A DNA stretch of 64,000 nucleotides from Mucilaginibacter frigoritolerans (GTDB lineage: Bacteria; Bacteroidota; Bacteroidia; Sphingobacteriales; Sphingobacteriaceae): contig NZ_VLLI01000007.1 of NCBI RefSeq assembly GCF_007830615.1, forward strand, positions 1 to 64,000, given 5' to 3'. A model generated the notes under the pieces. That model ran no database searches, was not told the DNA's origin, and saw only the letters and a list, made by a program, of their open reading frames with translations. Shown piece after piece: positions 63,882 through 64,000 of this stretch; positions within the stretch are counted from its first letter, which is position 1, and each line of letters begins with the position of its first letter. The position numbers and the translations under genes were made by a program.

Positions 63882-64000
63882 TCAACTTATGAAGAATTGC
63901 TTAATATGAGAGCAGATCTCAATAACATTATTGTCTGTTAATGCGGGGAAGCTTGGTAAGTTTATACCGCGCCATCCTAAACTTTCGGCAATAGGATGTT
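63882..64000 (-). CDS. DegT/DnrJ/EryC1-type sugar aminotransferase, 3' end
   Basis: The minus-strand frame enters at the right edge and stops at TGA (63882-63884), leaving 39 codons. The tail reads HPIAESLGWRGINLPSFP and then ALTDNNVIEICSHIKQFF, the typical C-terminus of PLP-dependent sugar aminotransferases. The protein body lies beyond the window. With the PglD-type gene after it, it suggests synthesis of an N-acetylated amino-deoxy-sugar. Confidence 0.75.
   Translation of the reverse strand, partial: HPIAESLGWRGINLPSFPALTDNNVIEICSHIKQFFIS

Overview
The window looks like the chromosome of a Bacteroidota species, most likely in the Sphingobacteriaceae (Mucilaginibacter/Pedobacter type). The evidence is the 5' end of a 16S rRNA gene at the left edge, promoters matching the Bacteroidota pattern (TTTG - 19 bases - TAnnTTTG), few Shine-Dalgarno sequences, a separate atpD-atpC pair, an ECF sigma factor paired with a beta-barrel protein, and family-level resemblance of the biosynthetic enzymes. 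The genus is inferred from recall, not from a search.

Layout. 1-1029: start of an rrn operon running leftward, with a long leader and three tandem promoters. 1030-4404: an rRNA m5C methyltransferase, a phosphoserine phosphatase fused to SerA-derived pieces, and a universal stress protein. 4528-9925 (minus): a sedolisin-type protease, an ECF sigma factor translationally coupled to a membrane-anchored beta-barrel protein, and a lipoprotein. 10092-13322: tryptophan 2,3-dioxygenase, ilvE, and a convergent secreted protein of unknown function.

13577-28536 is a branched-chain amino acid cluster on the plus strand: ilvD, ilvB, ilvN, a methyltransferase, ilvC, an ABM-domain protein, leuB, a second methyltransferase, leuA, leuC, leuD, a citramalate synthase-like gene and ilvA. 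It is preceded by a possible leader peptide with 7 branched-chain residues out of 15. It can make valine and leucine, and isoleucine by two routes to 2-oxobutyrate: from threonine through IlvA, and from pyruvate through the citramalate synthase with LeuCD and LeuB. A bidirectional terminator separates it from atpC/atpD. Many intergenic gaps in this half hold imperfect inverted repeats.

30706-35959: a quinone oxidoreductase, a divergent Crp/Fnr-type regulator, an amidohydrolase, a peroxiredoxin, tRNA-Arg(ACG), adk and obg. Two FNR-type palindromes flank the regulator gene, each 33 bases from a -7-like box, which suggests a small regulatory circuit.

35980-64000 is a continuous minus-strand exopolysaccharide cluster of 24 genes that extends past the right edge. 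It is mostly glycosyltransferases (GT2, GT4, GT8-like, GT10, GT61 and unassigned), with a Wzy-like polymerase, an acyltransferase-3, FkbM and other methyltransferases, WcaF- and PglD-type acetyltransferases and the tail of a DegT-type aminotransferase. Near its distal end is a GT2 domain fused to a domain with the Cys/Arg/His pattern of exosortases. This is the strongest candidate for a poorly described system: an exosortase tied to surface polysaccharide synthesis, probably the XrtY type.
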